Positions 23,609 through 35,084 of a stretch of 64,000 nucleotides of DNA are shown here, piece after piece. Every line of letters begins with the position of its first letter. Positions within the stretch are counted from its first letter, which is position 1. A model generated the notes under the pieces. That model was given only the letters and a program-made list of their open reading frames with translations, was not told where the DNA came from and did not search any database. The stretch is from positions 10,439,129 through 10,503,128 of the forward strand of contig NC_037262.1 of the NCBI RefSeq assembly GCF_000002425.4, read 5' to 3'. The DNA is from Physcomitrium patens. Its lineage: Eukaryota > Streptophyta > Bryopsida > Funariales > Funariaceae. Made by a program: the position numbers and the translations under genes.

Positions 23609-25179
23609 ATTCAATTGATCAAGAAGTCTTGAAATCAAAGGTAGAAGATATATATTCTTAATAGTGATCTTATTGAGTTCTCAATAGTCTACATATACCT
23701 ATAGAGACCTATCTTTTTTCTTCAAAAATAAGATAGGAGCTTTGACTAGAAATTTAGAATGGTATATGAATTTTTTAGCCAAATTCTCATCAATGTACTC
23801 TTTGAATGTAGCCAACTAATTCTATAATAGACTATAAATTGATCCAAATGGTAGTTGAGCTCATTCTTGAAATTAATGAAACAATCATAGAGATGATGCT
23901 CTAGAAGAATATAAGCATTCTTCTTTTTAAAATTGTCTTGATAATCTTCATACTTATTTGGAATGCCACTTAAGATCTTTTTTTTCATTAATAATAGGTA
24001 TGGCATATATAATAAAAATTGACATTTTTTTTGCAGCATACATGAAAGCTCTCACACTTATCAATAATAGTTTGGATATATTGATTTGATAGATTTCTAC
24101 TTACCTAGCAAAATCTTAGGCTTAACTTTAGGAAAAATTAAGGTTATGAAAAATCCAATCTATTTGAAAGTTATACTTTTTAGCCATGATAATCCTAAAA
24201 TAATTGAATTAGAAGAGGATCTAATCACATTAAATATCACTCAACTATTATGACCACTAGTTGCTACATCTTAAGATACAATTTCATAAGTAACATCTCT
24301 ATAAGTCAATAAATGACCATCTATTATTTCTATATGTAAAAGTTTGGTTTTCTTAAATAAAGATATATCTTATTTTTTGACAAAGTCTTTATTTATAAAA
24401 ACAAGCTAAGGCTCCTAATTCTAATAAGACTAAATCTTAGTGATTTTTTGATTCTAGATAAAATTTTATTATATAACAAGGTAAATGATTTGAAAAGAGA
24501 ATATGACCTCTACAAGATATTATACAAGATTCCAACTACTTGGTTTCTATTAAAGATAAAAAAAACTTATTTTTCAATATCTTGTCTTCTTTTGCAACCA
24601 TTTTCTTTATTTCATGATTGTTTTGCTTCTTTGAGCAATGTGGAATAGTGTGCTTGGACTCTGTATAATATAGATATAAACCTTCTTAACAACAATGAAT
24701 CTTTCTTTACTTAATAAAAAATTTAAAATATATTATGTCAATTTACATAAGCTTTGGCTTAGACGAGTAAACTTCCAAAAATTTAGAAAATGTTACTATA
24801 GCTTAATTTGTACTTCTCCAATCAAAACTTTATTTTTGATATCTTTTAAAGAATTAGTTGTTGTATGCAATGGCATAAGCAATAAATTTCTCTGATGAAT
24901 CTACTCTCAATATTGTTAAAAATAAATCTTTGATATTATCTTTCAATCCATATCAAAATTGATTAATAAAGATTTTGTCATTCTAATCCACATTGCAAGT
25001 AAGATTTTAGAATTTAATAGCATATATGGTGGCTATATATGATCCTTGTCATAATAATATGCGCTTAGTCTTTGATATTCTTTTATAATTATTTTTTCTA
25101 AATATAGCTATAAATACTTTTAAGAATAAATTCAAATCATAGATTATTCATGAATCTTTTTTCATCAAAGATGAAATTA

Positions 25180-25182
25180 AAG

Positions 25183-25213
<31 letters not shown>
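25180..25213. repeat. poly(A) run inside element A
   Basis: About 30 consecutive A on the plus strand in the gag relic. Confidence 0.8.
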
Positions 25214-25518
25214 ACTTTCAGATAGAAATACATCTATGAATTCAGCTTGAGTAAATCCATCTAGGTATTAGAAATGATTCAATCTTAAATAGAGCTTAAT
25301 TTATTACAAAAATCCTTAAAATTTTGATCTTGTACCATCAAACTTCTCAAGCATACTAATCCTTACATTTCTTATACTTATAAAAGTAAAACTTCTTAAA
25401 TTCAATTGTAAGATTGATCTACTTGCTTCTCTCAACTATACAACTTTTTGACATAGATTTTGGAGTTCTTCTATAGGTGTAGGAATAGTGCTTTTGGAAT
25501 TATCATTTGTAATGCATG

Positions 25519-26077
25519 TATCAAGGACAAGAACTCGATAAAAATGTAATTCAGACAAGTGAGCCTTCACTCAAAGAAAGGTAAAAAAAAATATAAATAA
25601 ATAAGTATGTATATTGAAAGAGAAACTAGAATGGCTATTGCCAAAAGACAAGAAAACTAGAGACCCTTGAAACTAGATTGGAAGCAAGAAAGGAATTGAC
25701 AAGAGTGAAGAAGGCTTCACTCTTGTGTCTATATATACTATCTAACTAGAGGCTACGTGGCAACGTTCTATAGGACCTCCAATATGTGTTGACTTTGTAG
25801 GTACATGCCTTGACTTACAAGGCAAGTTTTTCTACGTGTGGGCCACATATTTAGCTTCATCTTCAAGCTAACAACATGTGTGGCACATGGCCAACTTGTT
25901 GACCACGTTTCTAATCCAAAAAGTCAATTAAAGACACATATGAAAAAACAGTGTCTATGAAGCTTCTAGGAAGCTTCTATATTAAATACTATAGAATTAA
26001 CTTACTTTTACCTACTTTTACTTACTTCTACCTATTTGTATATGTAATTACTAGCTTACATGAGTATGTCCATGACA
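25519..26077 (-). repeat. 3' LTR of element B
   Basis: 559 bp. Starts TATCAAGGACAAG (the family's TGTCA with G-to-A at base 2) and ends GTCCATGACA. Same length as the LTRs of D (44462) and F (34526). Confidence 0.9.
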
Positions 26078-26096
26078 TTACCCCCCCTTCTAGGGA
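26078..26096 (-). promoter_or_regulatory. Polypurine tract of element B
   Basis: On the minus strand AGAAGGGGGGGTAA lies immediately upstream of the TGTCA of the 3' LTR, as expected for the plus-strand primer of reverse transcription. Confidence 0.8.
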
Positions 26097-26184
26097 CGAG
26101 TTCCACGAAGAGCGGTCATCATATGTTGAAGAAATCTATGATGCGACGAATTGTATTTGCCACATACTCTGATCTTTGTTCTCT

Positions 26185-26541
26185 TCAAAGATGATTGATA
26201 GGGCCTCTCAACCATCGATTGTATCCCATACGAGGGTGAAAAGACCACCCAGTTATTTGATCATTGTTGAGGCCTTCATAACTTCCTTCGAATAGAACAT
26301 TTGGAACACCATCAGGAGTTGTTCCTACCTCTAGCAAAATCACCAAACATCGGGAGTCCTTTCCCAAATCGTGATATCAAATGCATTGTATCTCGCCATT
26401 TATTCGAGGAAGAACATGTCGTTCTTGAAGATCTTCATCTCGATTGCATCATCTTGAAGGTTGTGACAATCATAATGTCTCGTCCGACAAGTCAACAGAT
26501 GAAGCCTCTTGAGTCGAATCCACTAGTTGTTGGTTCTCCAT
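26185..26541 (-). pseudogene. ORF3 of element B, small conserved ORF downstream of chromodomain
   Basis: A 357-nt minus-strand frame from an ATG at 26541 to a stop at 26185, between the pol C terminus and the 3' LTR. The same frame of the same length occurs in D and a related one in C. Landmarks: SRCLVILLEV, then GVPNVLFEGSYEGLNN, then GW.FHPRMG and RWLRGPINHL at the C terminus. Breaks: an in-frame TGA at 26470-26472 (also present in D) and a TGG-to-TGA change just before DLGKDSRC. I do not recognise the protein; it is not an envelope, having no signal or TM segment. Confidence 0.6.
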
Positions 26542-26635
26542 CTCATGAGCATCACAACTACAAAGAAGCTACGAACAAGGATTGAAAGTAGAATGTTATC
26601 TTGCCTAGATGTTGTCTCTTTTATAAAGAAGGTTT

Positions 26636-29600
26636 TTATTTTGATTTTGATGGATGTCGTCGATGAAAAGCCTCCATCGCCTTTGTTGCATTTACAAGAT
26701 TCTTTATTGGCTCCCATGTACATTCACTAATATCATATCTACGCCAATGGACAAGATATTCCAATTTATTTTGGCACCGCCTTGAATCTAAGACTTCTTC
26801 TACTTCAAACTCTTCATTATTGTCCACTTCTATAGGAGGAGGTGGAGCTTGTCTTCTTCTTGGTATGTCCGCTATCTTGTATGGTTCAAGAAGAGACATG
26901 TGGAATACTGGATGGATTTTCATTGACTCCGATAGATGTAAACGATATGCAACTAAATTGATTTGTGTAGAAATAGAAAATGGTCTTAGCCTTCAATAGT
27001 CCAACTTGTCATAAGGATGAGTGGTCTTGATATTGCGACGAAGTAACCATACCTTATCACCTAAGAGGAATGGTGGTTGTTCCTTTCGATAGACATCCGC
27101 ATTGATCTTTTGTTGTTCTTGAGCCTCTTTTAACTGCGCCTTCATTGTTGCATGTAGCTCTGATAAATGAATCACCAAATCTTTCGCAGTAGGATTATCA
27201 ACTTTTGAAAAGTCAAAAGTATCAAGTCGTGGATGATAACCACAATTAGCAAAGAAAGGTGTTTGTTTTGTAGAAGAATGTACCATGTTATTGTAAGCAA
27301 ACTCTGCCAATGGCTAAAGAGTTGTCCAATCATCTTGTTGGTAGTTAATGGTACATCTTAAATATTGCTCCAAAACTTGATTAACACGCTTTGTTTGTCT
27401 ATCAGTTTGAAGATGGAATGCCAAAGATAGTTTTATATCCACTTTTAGAATCTTGAAAAGAGTCCGCCAAAATCTTAATACAAATTGAATTCTCCTATCT
27501 GATATAATATCCTTGGATAATCCATGATAGCGATAGATATTATCAAGAAAGAGCTTAGCTATTTCTTCACCTGTGATAGATTTTGTACGTGGTACAAAAT
27601 GTACCATCTTGGTAAAACGATCTACTATCACAAATATAGAATCATAAGAACCTGAGATTGAAAGATCCATGATGAAGTCCATAGATACAGAAGACCATGG
27701 TTGTTTTGGAATGGATAATGGTTGAAGAAGTCCAAAAGGTCGATCACGAGGAGTTTTTGATCTTGAGCAAAGATCACATGATTGTACAAAATCTTTGACT
27801 TCCTTCCACATTTGAGGCCACCAAAAATTCCTAGATATCAGCTCCAAAGTCTTATTATATCCAAAATATCCTGCTGCTAGGAAGTCATGACGAGCTTGAA
27901 GAATACGTAAATGTGCTTCTCCTTTTGAAACATATAGGCTTCCTTCGAAATAGAGTAGGTTGTTCTTGAATTCAAATTTAGAGGGATCATAAGATTTAGA
28001 AGATTTATTCTTGAAATCATGAACAAGAGGGTCTGAAGACATACTTAACTGGACTTGCTTAAGAAAAGTTAAATCAACAATCAATGTTGATTTTATTGCT
28101 GGAAGATGAAATTACTCTAACTTGAAGAGAACCATTCTTTATTGCTTAAAAGGTGCATCTCCTTCTTCTGGTGCAAGATAAGAACGTCTAGATAAGGCAT
28201 CAGACAAACCTTGTTGTTTTCCTAGTCAATAAGTGTTGATGAACTCGAATCTTGATAAAGACATGTTCCAACGAGCTTAACGATAATTCATTACGCATGT
28301 TGACATAAAATATTCGAGGTTCTTGTGATCCATATACACAGTGACTAGACTAGAAGCGCCCTCTAGATAATGATGCCATTCTTGAAAAGAATCCACGATT
28401 GCAAGAAGTTCTTTGTTGTTGATCTCATAGTTGATTTCTGCTACTGAGAATTTTCTTGAATGAAAGGCTACTGGATGAAGTTTGTCATCTATTCACATTT
28501 GTGATAAAACTGTACCCAGAGCAAAGTCTGATGCATCTGTTTCCATAAAGAATGCTTTGAAAAAATCAACACGATACAAGATTGGTGTAGAAACAAACGC
28601 TGTCTTCAAAGATTCAAAAACAACTTCCGCTTCTTGATTCCATTGGAGTTTGTCTTTACAAGTCAAACGTGTAAGTGGAGCTGCAACTCGAGAAAAGTCT
28701 TTGATGAAGATCCGATAGTAGTTGGCAAATCCCAAAAAACATTGGACATTTCTTACCATTTTTGGGATCTTCCAATCGATAATAGTTTGAACTTTCTTAG
28801 GATCCATCATAAGTCCATCATTTGAAATGATGTAACCTAAGAAATTGACTTGACTAGTGTGGAATACACACTTTTCTATCTTGGCATAGAGTCTTGCATG
28901 TCTTAATTATTGTAACACACAATGAACATGAAGTTCATGTTCTTCTAGATTCTTAGAATAAATCAAGATGTCGTCTAGATAACAAACCACAAAATCGTCC
29001 AAAAACTCTCAAAAAACATCATTCATTAGATGTTGAAAAGTTGCTGATACATTTGTAAGTTCAAAAGGCATGACATTGTATTCAAAATGTCCATACCTAG
29101 TTCAAAACGCAATCTTCTATTCATCTCGTTCTTTGATGCGTATTAGATTGTATGCTCTCTGGAGATCTATTTTTGTATAGATCTTAGCTTGATTCAGTTG
29201 ATCGAGAAGTCCAGATATTAAAGGTAGTGGATACCTGTTCTTGATGATAATCTTGTTGAGTCCTCGATAATCAACACACATCCGCAGTGATCCATCTTTT
29301 TTGCTTCACAAATAGAATTGGAGCTCCTGTCGGAGATTTAAAATGGCATATGAAATTCTTGGCTAGATTTTCTTCAATATACTCCTTGAGTTCAGTCAAC
29401 TCATTTTGTGATAAACTGTAGATTGGTTTGAATGGCGGTTGTGCTCCTTCTTAAAGGTCAATTGAGCAATCATAGGGACGATGTTCCGGGAGTGTATCCA
29501 CATTCTTTTTTTCGAATACATCTTGAAATTCTTGATATTGGCTTGAAATGCCACTTGAAGTCTTTCCACTAGTAGAAATAGGTGTGGCATAAATAATATA

Positions 29601-30261
29601 TGGTGATTCTTTCATAGCAGCATGCAAGAAAGCTTTTGCACCTATAAATACGGGTTTAATTGAATTGGACTTATGACTCTCTACTTGATTAACTACACTG
29701 TTAGTTATACTTTTAGAAAAAATAAGATTTCATAGAAATCCAATCTATTTGAGGGTTGTATTTTTCTAACCACGATAAACCTAAAATGACTGGATTAGAG
29801 GGAGATCTAATGATATTAAATACTATAAAACTATTATGACCATTGATTATTACTTCTATAGGAAGGATTTCATGAGTAATATCTCCAGAAGACAATAGAC
29901 GACCATCTATGACCTCTACATGAACAGGTTTAGTTTTCTTTACTATAGATATGCTATGTCTTTTAGTTAATTCTTCATCTAAAAAACACGCTGAGGCTCC
30001 TGAATCTAATAAGGCAGAGACTTTGTAATATTTAGGTCCTAAAATAACATTTAATGTTAAACCAGGAGAGGGCTCTGAGTAGAGAATAGGACCTTTACTA
30101 GATGTTGTACAAGGTTTCAGCCGCACAGTCCCTATTGTAGCTGGACAAACTCGTTTTGTGATATATTGTCTTCTTTCACAGCCATACTCCTCATTTTGTG
30201 ATTGCGTCATTTCTTTGGATAATGTTGAGCAGTGTGCTTTGGTTCTCCATAATATAAACAT
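26636..30261 (-). pseudogene. Element B pol (protease, RT, RNase H, integrase, chromodomain), broken
   Basis: Open segments on the minus strand: protease 30261-29713 (ATIGTVRL start, [14 protein letters not shown] active site, VILGLSWL); RT pieces 29590-28826; RNase H segment 28810-28493 (FMETDASDFALGTVLSQ); integrase 28084-27314 with the HHCC finger (HDFLAAGYFGYN...CDLCSRSK, first His pair partly changed), catalytic Asp in SMDFIMDL and Asp in ISDRRIQF, and Glu shifted to RVNQVLEQ context; integrase C-terminal part 27310-26993; chromodomain 26923-26636 (FEVEEVLDSRRCQNKLEYLVHW...TWEPIKNL). Stops include TAG at 27314-27316 and TGA near 29010, both shared with element D. Confidence 0.85.
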
Positions 30262-31139
30262 AATCTTTCTTGACGACGATGAGTCTTTTCTTGCTGGGTA
30301 AGAGGTTTGAAACGTACTGCATCAATTTGCATATCTTCTACTTCTGAATGTATGTGTTGAAGAGGTATTGGTGTTGCTATTGAATTATAGTAACATTGAG
30401 GTCTACTTGTACGGTTCTCAAATCATAATTCAAAAAGGTAATTTTCGTACTTCACAGCAAAGTCAATTACTTGACTCAATGTTTGAGGATGAGGTAAGTT
30501 GAGCATTAAATTTTTTACTTCATATTATAATCCGTAGAGAAATTGGCTAATAAATGGAGCATCATTCTATTTGATATCAGTTGCAAGTTGTCAAAATTGT
30601 GAAGCGTACAACGTTATTGATCGATTGCCTTCTCGTAAAATATGGATCTTATTGGTTGCAACACGAATTGCATCATGTTCTCCATACATAGATCAAAACT
30701 TTGTCAAAAAAGCATCTAAATTATCTAATATTAGATCTCATCGTTCAAGAAAAGATGAAAACCACGATAGTGCTAAACCTGAAAGAAGTGTATCAATGAA
30801 TCTAACTTGCGATCCTGGAGTTAGATAGCTTTGGGATTGAAGTTCAATCACAAGTTGCACTTGATTGATAAATCCTCGAAACTTGGATCTGGTGCCATCA
30901 AACTTCTCGGGTAGGATAATTCTTGGTTCTCTAACATTTGAAGGGCGTTCCACCCTAGGAGAAAGGACATGGTTTGGTGTAGATGTTGAAGCAGCTCCAA
31001 CCATTTCTATATCTTCACTTTCTGCCAATCTTGTTGCTCCTTGTGCTAGTAAATTGAGTCGATGCATCGCAAGCATTAACTCCCTCAATTGTTCTTGCAT
31101 TTGTGCCATTATACTCTTCATTTCAACAAGTTCTACCAT
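30262..31139 (-). pseudogene. Element B gag relic
   Basis: Minus-strand frame from 31139 opens MVELVEMKSIMAQMQEQL and continues through a retrotransposon-gag block (PEKFDGTRSKFRGFINQVQL, GTLLSGLALSWF), then is broken. A degenerate CCHC knuckle (YYGEPKHTAQHYP) lies just before the protease start. The gag frame ends in a TAG (30132-30134) lying out of frame inside the protease codons for ATIG. Confidence 0.75.
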
Positions 31140-31239
31140 AATAACACTTAGAAGAGAGAAGATGTCTAATATCGCTCAAGATACATAGAAGAGAGGACTT
31201 GGGAATAAAGAAAATACTAAGGACAATATTAGTTTAGAA

Positions 31240-31335
31240 GAAGGTAATCCGTAACTTCTAATATGCTTATATCTTATTAAAAAAAAGAGGTAATCCACTC
31301 TTAATCAAGATTAGACAAAGCTCTGATATTGTAGG
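31240..31335 (-). promoter_or_regulatory. Element B 5' leader with PBS-like TATCAGAGC
   Basis: Beside the 5' LTR on its internal side. Sense strand reads AATATCAGAGCTTTG (31316-31330), matching 9 bases of the initiator-tRNA-Met primer-binding site TGGTATCAGAGC. Two direct copies of a GGATTACC(TC) motif follow (31245-31300). Confidence 0.55.
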
Positions 31336-31351
31336 TGTACTCTTGTCAATC

Positions 31352-31430
31352 TGTCAAGGACAAGAACATGATAAAGATAAATAAATAAGTGAGACTTCTG
31401 TCATAGAAAGTTGAAAAAATAGAAATAACT

Positions 31431-31511
<81 letters not shown>

Positions 31512-31975
31512 GAAAGAAATTAGAATGACTATTGTCAAAAGCCAAGAAAACTAGAGACCCTTGAAACTAGACTGGAAGCAAGAAACGAGTTGACAAGAGT
31601 GAAGAAGGCTTCACTCTTGTCTCTATATATACTATCTAACTAAGGGCTACGTGGCGACGTTCTATAGGACCTCCAATATGTGTTGACTTTGTAGAACACA
31701 TGCTTTGACTTACAAGGCAAGTTTTTCTACGTGTGCGCCACATAGTTAGCCTTATCTTCAAGCTAACAACATGTGTGGCACATGGCAAACTTGTTGACCA
31801 CGTTTCTAATCCAAAAAGTCAATTAAAGACACCTATGAAGTCAAAGGAATATCTATGAAGCTTCTAAGAAGCTTCTATATTAAATACTATAGAATTAACT
31901 TACTTTTACCTACTTTTATTTACTTCTACCTATTTGTATATGTAATTACTAGCTTACATGAGTTTGTCCGTGACA
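31352..31975 (-). repeat. 5' LTR of element B
   Basis: TGTCAAGGAC...GTCCGTGACA, 624 bp. It matches the 3' LTR of B with scattered transitions plus an extra (TA)n block at 31433-31508 that accounts for the extra length. Confidence 0.9.
31433..31508. repeat. (TA)n expansion inside the 5' LTR of element B
   Basis: About 38 TA units; the partner LTR has only a short AT-rich stretch at this point. Confidence 0.9.
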
Positions 31976-31980
31976 GCATG

Positions 31981-32318
31981 AAATTTCTATCCTAAGAATG
32001 TTGACAAGTTCATAAAGATTCATAATAGTGACAAATCTATTTTTACTTTTCTAAGAGTAGTAATCATAATTATTCCTTCTATAAAAAATTCAAAAAAATT
32101 GAATAATTAAATTAAAAGAAGATAATCTATAAGCTCTAATGTCAAATGAAAATTTCCACAAAGAAGGATAATCCACTTTTTTTAAGAAAAAATTCTATGT
32201 TAAAAAGTTCAACTATTTTTTTAAAGGTGAGTAGTTCACAACCTTCAAAATACAACAATAGGAATGGAATTATCCATTTACTTTAAAAAATAAGAAAAGA
32301 ATGATAAATTAGAATTCT
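31981..32318 (-). pseudogene. Element A 5' leader/gag start, right of element B
   Basis: Continuation of A after the B insertion. It includes the leader motifs (GATAATCCACTT, about 32167-32180, and TAGTTCACAACCTTC, about 32229-32243) seen in the leaders of B, C and F. Confidence 0.55.
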
Positions 32319-32879
32319 TATCAAATGATTAATGACATAAAACTTGAAGAATAGAAAGATCAAATTATTCTTATGTCACTTACAAAGACTAAATAATTAC
32401 TCTATAATGATACAATATTAAATTAAAATGGCTATTGTCAAAAGTAAGAAGACTAGAAAGTCTTGAAATAAGACTAAAGACTAGAAAGGTATTGATATAA
32501 GTAAAGAAGGCTTCACTCTTGCCTCTATATATACTCTCTAACTAGGAGCTACATAGTGATATTCTATAGGACCTCTAATACATGTTGACTTTGCAAAACA
32601 TATCTTAACTTCTATGGCAAGTTTTCTATAGGTATACCACATAGTTGGCTTGTTCCATAAGCTACCAACATATATGACATGTGATTAACTTATTGACAAA
32701 AATTTTAACCTATCAATTAATTACAAATACATATAAAGTCAAAATTGTATCTATGAAGCTTTTAAAAAGCTTCTTTAAAAGATATTATAAAAATAATATA
32801 TTTTTATCAATTTCTAGTCATATAGGTAATTATTTAAATGGATATATATATATATATATATACACATATGTTTATAACA
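32319..32879 (-). repeat. 5' LTR of element A
   Basis: Matches the 3' LTR of A over the GACCTCTAATACATGTTGACTTTG block and the GAAGCTTTTAAAAAGCTTC block, with many transitions. Ends in a decayed TTTATAACA before the TSD. Confidence 0.75.
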
Positions 32880-33250
32880 ATAAATTCTAATTGAAATCTT
32901 GATTGAAATTTTAATGAATTTCAATAAAATCCTAGGTCAAATAATAATAAAATTCTAATTCAATAAAAAATCCAAATTAAACCTTAAATAAAATATTAAT
33001 AAAATTATAATCTAAATGAAATCTTAATGAAATCCTAAATAAATCTAAAATCCTAATCAATTTCTAAAAAAAAACTAATAAATTTTTTAATCCTAAACCT
33101 AAATCTTTCAACAAATCCTAATCTAATTCTAAAAAGATCCTAAATAAATATTAATCAATTAAATTAGCTATTTAAAACTTCAATAAATATTAATTAAACT
33201 ATAAATATTCACTAAAATTTTATTTAGATTTCAATCAATAAATAATTATC
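32880..33250. repeat. Degenerate AT-rich short-period repeat, right part
   Basis: Resumes the AAATCCTAAT-type repeat seen left of element A (again including ATCCTAGGTCAAAT). Confidence 0.6.
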
Positions 33251-33662
33251 AAATACAGTTAATTTGAAAAGAATCGGAGTTACCAATTACAAAAAAGGTT
33301 CTGGAAACCTCTCGGTTGTTGGTTGCCTTCCTTCTCTTACTTGAATATTGATCTTTTAATAAAGATTTTTTTTAGGCTAAACCATTCAATTATTCCAAAA
33401 ATTATACTTTATATAGATATTTAAGTTTAAATTTCTATTACTAATTTTTACTTCAATCGGACTAGCAAATTTTGCCAAATTGTAAAATCCCTCATTGAGC
33501 CTAAATTTCAATTATTTGAGACCATAACTCACAAAAATTCTCATATTCTTCAATCAAATCATTCAATTGATCTCAAATTTCTCATTAAAATTTATAATAA
33601 GTACATTGACAAATTTTCAAATTTTTACTTATATATTTACTACAAAACTCACATAATCCTCA

Positions 33663-33707
<45 letters not shown>

Positions 33708-34525
33708 TATCTAAATCCACCAAGTATAATTTTAACTTTGAAAATCCCTCAAAACCTCAATACTAATCTAAATGACATAAAACCAATTTTAAAAAATCTC
33801 TTTATAATTTTTTTTTAATTTTATTCTTTAATTAATAAAAGAGCTCCGAAATTATTGTAAGTGTGTGGTTTTATGCCTTTGGATCTAATTTCAATCCAAA
33901 TTTATGATTGATTCTCTTTAAATATCAATTTTTGGTAATTTGAAGTAAATTTTGTTTAAACTTATTATAAAATTCTTTCCTAAATATTTCTTTATTATTT
34001 AATTATTTCATTTACTTTGATTTTAGGCATTTATGCTTATATAAAATAAATAAAAGTTCCTTCTATAAAAGATAATATTAAGATTGAAAGGTTTACTATC
34101 TTTCTATTATTTATCCTTATTTTTCTACAACATCTTTTAATTAAGCTCTTTTGTAATAACATCTATATTTTTATTTTTTACCATATAGTTATGTTACTAT
34201 ATAACAACATGTTGGTAGCTTTGTCAATGTCATCAAAGCACATGTATTATACATTAGATTATTACAATACTACTTTGTTTCTATCTTGTTTCTTCACATT
34301 GGTGGCTTTAAAAATATAGACCATGTTAAGGTTATGTTTCATGTAGAAGCAATGTATAGAGTGTTGGCACCATTGAATCAAGTTGGCTATAAGTTTACCA
34401 AATAAATTACTTTTGGCATGACAATATGTATAGATGTTAGGTTCAAATTAGCACCAATATTTAACCTTTTAGTTTCTATTATTGTATGTATACATCACTT
34501 GGACATGTCAAACAAATCTAGTTGC
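33251..34525. other. AT-rich spacer, nothing recognised
   Basis: No coding, LTR or RNA motif identified; contains a (TA)n tract at about 33668-33703. Confidence 0.45.
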
Positions 34526-35084
34526 TATCACGAACATATACATTTATTTCAATAATTACTTATATGATTAGATAGAAGTAGATAAATATAGATTAATTTA
34601 ATAAAGTCTTCTAGTGAAGCTTCTTAGAAGCTTTATAGACTAGGTTGACAAGGTTTTGACTTTAGATGTGTTTGTAGGTTAGAAACTTAGCCAAAAAATT
34701 AACCACATATTGGTAGCTTGTAGAATAAATTAACTCCATATAATAGCTTGTGAAAGAAGCTAATTACATGGCGTATATATAGATAACTTGCCTTACAAAT
34801 TAAGACATGTGGCTAGCAAAGTCAATACATGTTGAAAGTCCTATAGAATATCGCCATATAGCTCTTAATTAAAGAGTATATATAGAAATAGCAGTGAAGC
34901 CTTCTTCGCTCTTGTCAATGACTTTCTAGTCCTTAGTCTTATTCCAAGACTTTTTAGTCTTATTGTTTTTGGTAATAGCTATTTTAGTTGAATATTATAT
35001 CATCTTTAAGTGAATTTCTACTTCCTTTCAGTGACACAAGAGTGTATTAAGGATTTTCTTTCATCGAGATTCATGTCCTTGATA
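34526..35084 (+). repeat. 5' LTR of element F
   Basis: 559 bp, begins TATCACGAAC (from TGTCACGGAC) and ends GTCCTTGATA. It is the reverse-oriented equivalent of the B and D LTRs. Confidence 0.85.

Larger units (their letters stand above)
21878..25513 (-). pseudogene. Element A gag-pol remnants
   Basis: Minus-strand order, right to left: gag relic (about 24900-25500), protease relic (about 24050-24450; positions correspond to the DSGAS region of B), RT relic (23280-24000), RNase H fragment (22916-23188, with FMEINALDFAINAILSKMG and [16 protein letters not shown] landmarks), integrase N-terminal part (22490-22720), integrase C-terminal part (22250-22440), chromodomain relic (about 22010-22160). 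Stops and frameshifts interrupt every module. The rest of the 5' region lies beyond element B at 31981-32318. Confidence 0.7.
25519..31975 (-). mobile_element. Element B: Ty3/gypsy chromovirus nested in element A
   Basis: The element is bounded by LTRs of the TGTCA...TGACA type. A perfect 5-bp target-site duplication GCATG occurs at 25514-25518 and 31976-31980, so both borders are certain. Internal order on the minus strand is gag, protease, RT, RNase H, integrase, chromodomain, ORF3, polypurine tract, 3' LTR. Coding regions are frequently interrupted, so the copy is dead, but it is younger than A, into which it inserted. Confidence 0.92.
21348..32879 (-). mobile_element. Element A: old Ty3/gypsy chromovirus, interrupted by element B
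   Basis: LTRs at 21348-21877 (3' LTR) and 32319-32879 (5' LTR) bracket a minus-strand internal region, with element B (25519-31975) inserted. Target-site duplication is TTAAA (21343-21347) versus ATAAA (32880-32884), one mismatch. The ends are the family's TGTCA...TGACA type eroded by transitions. All coding parts are badly decayed. The integrase core is deleted: the order runs from integrase C-terminal sequence (about 22250-22440) directly to the zinc-finger side (about 22490). No ORF3 lies between the chromodomain relic and the 3' LTR, unlike B, C and D. Confidence 0.8.

Noticed and set aside
26301..26730. Plus-strand open frames antisense to ORF3 and the chromodomain of element B (and the same at 45244-45673 in D)
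   Set aside because: They are shadows of the sense-strand ORF3 and pol tail; similarity between the two copies reflects the shared element, not antisense coding.
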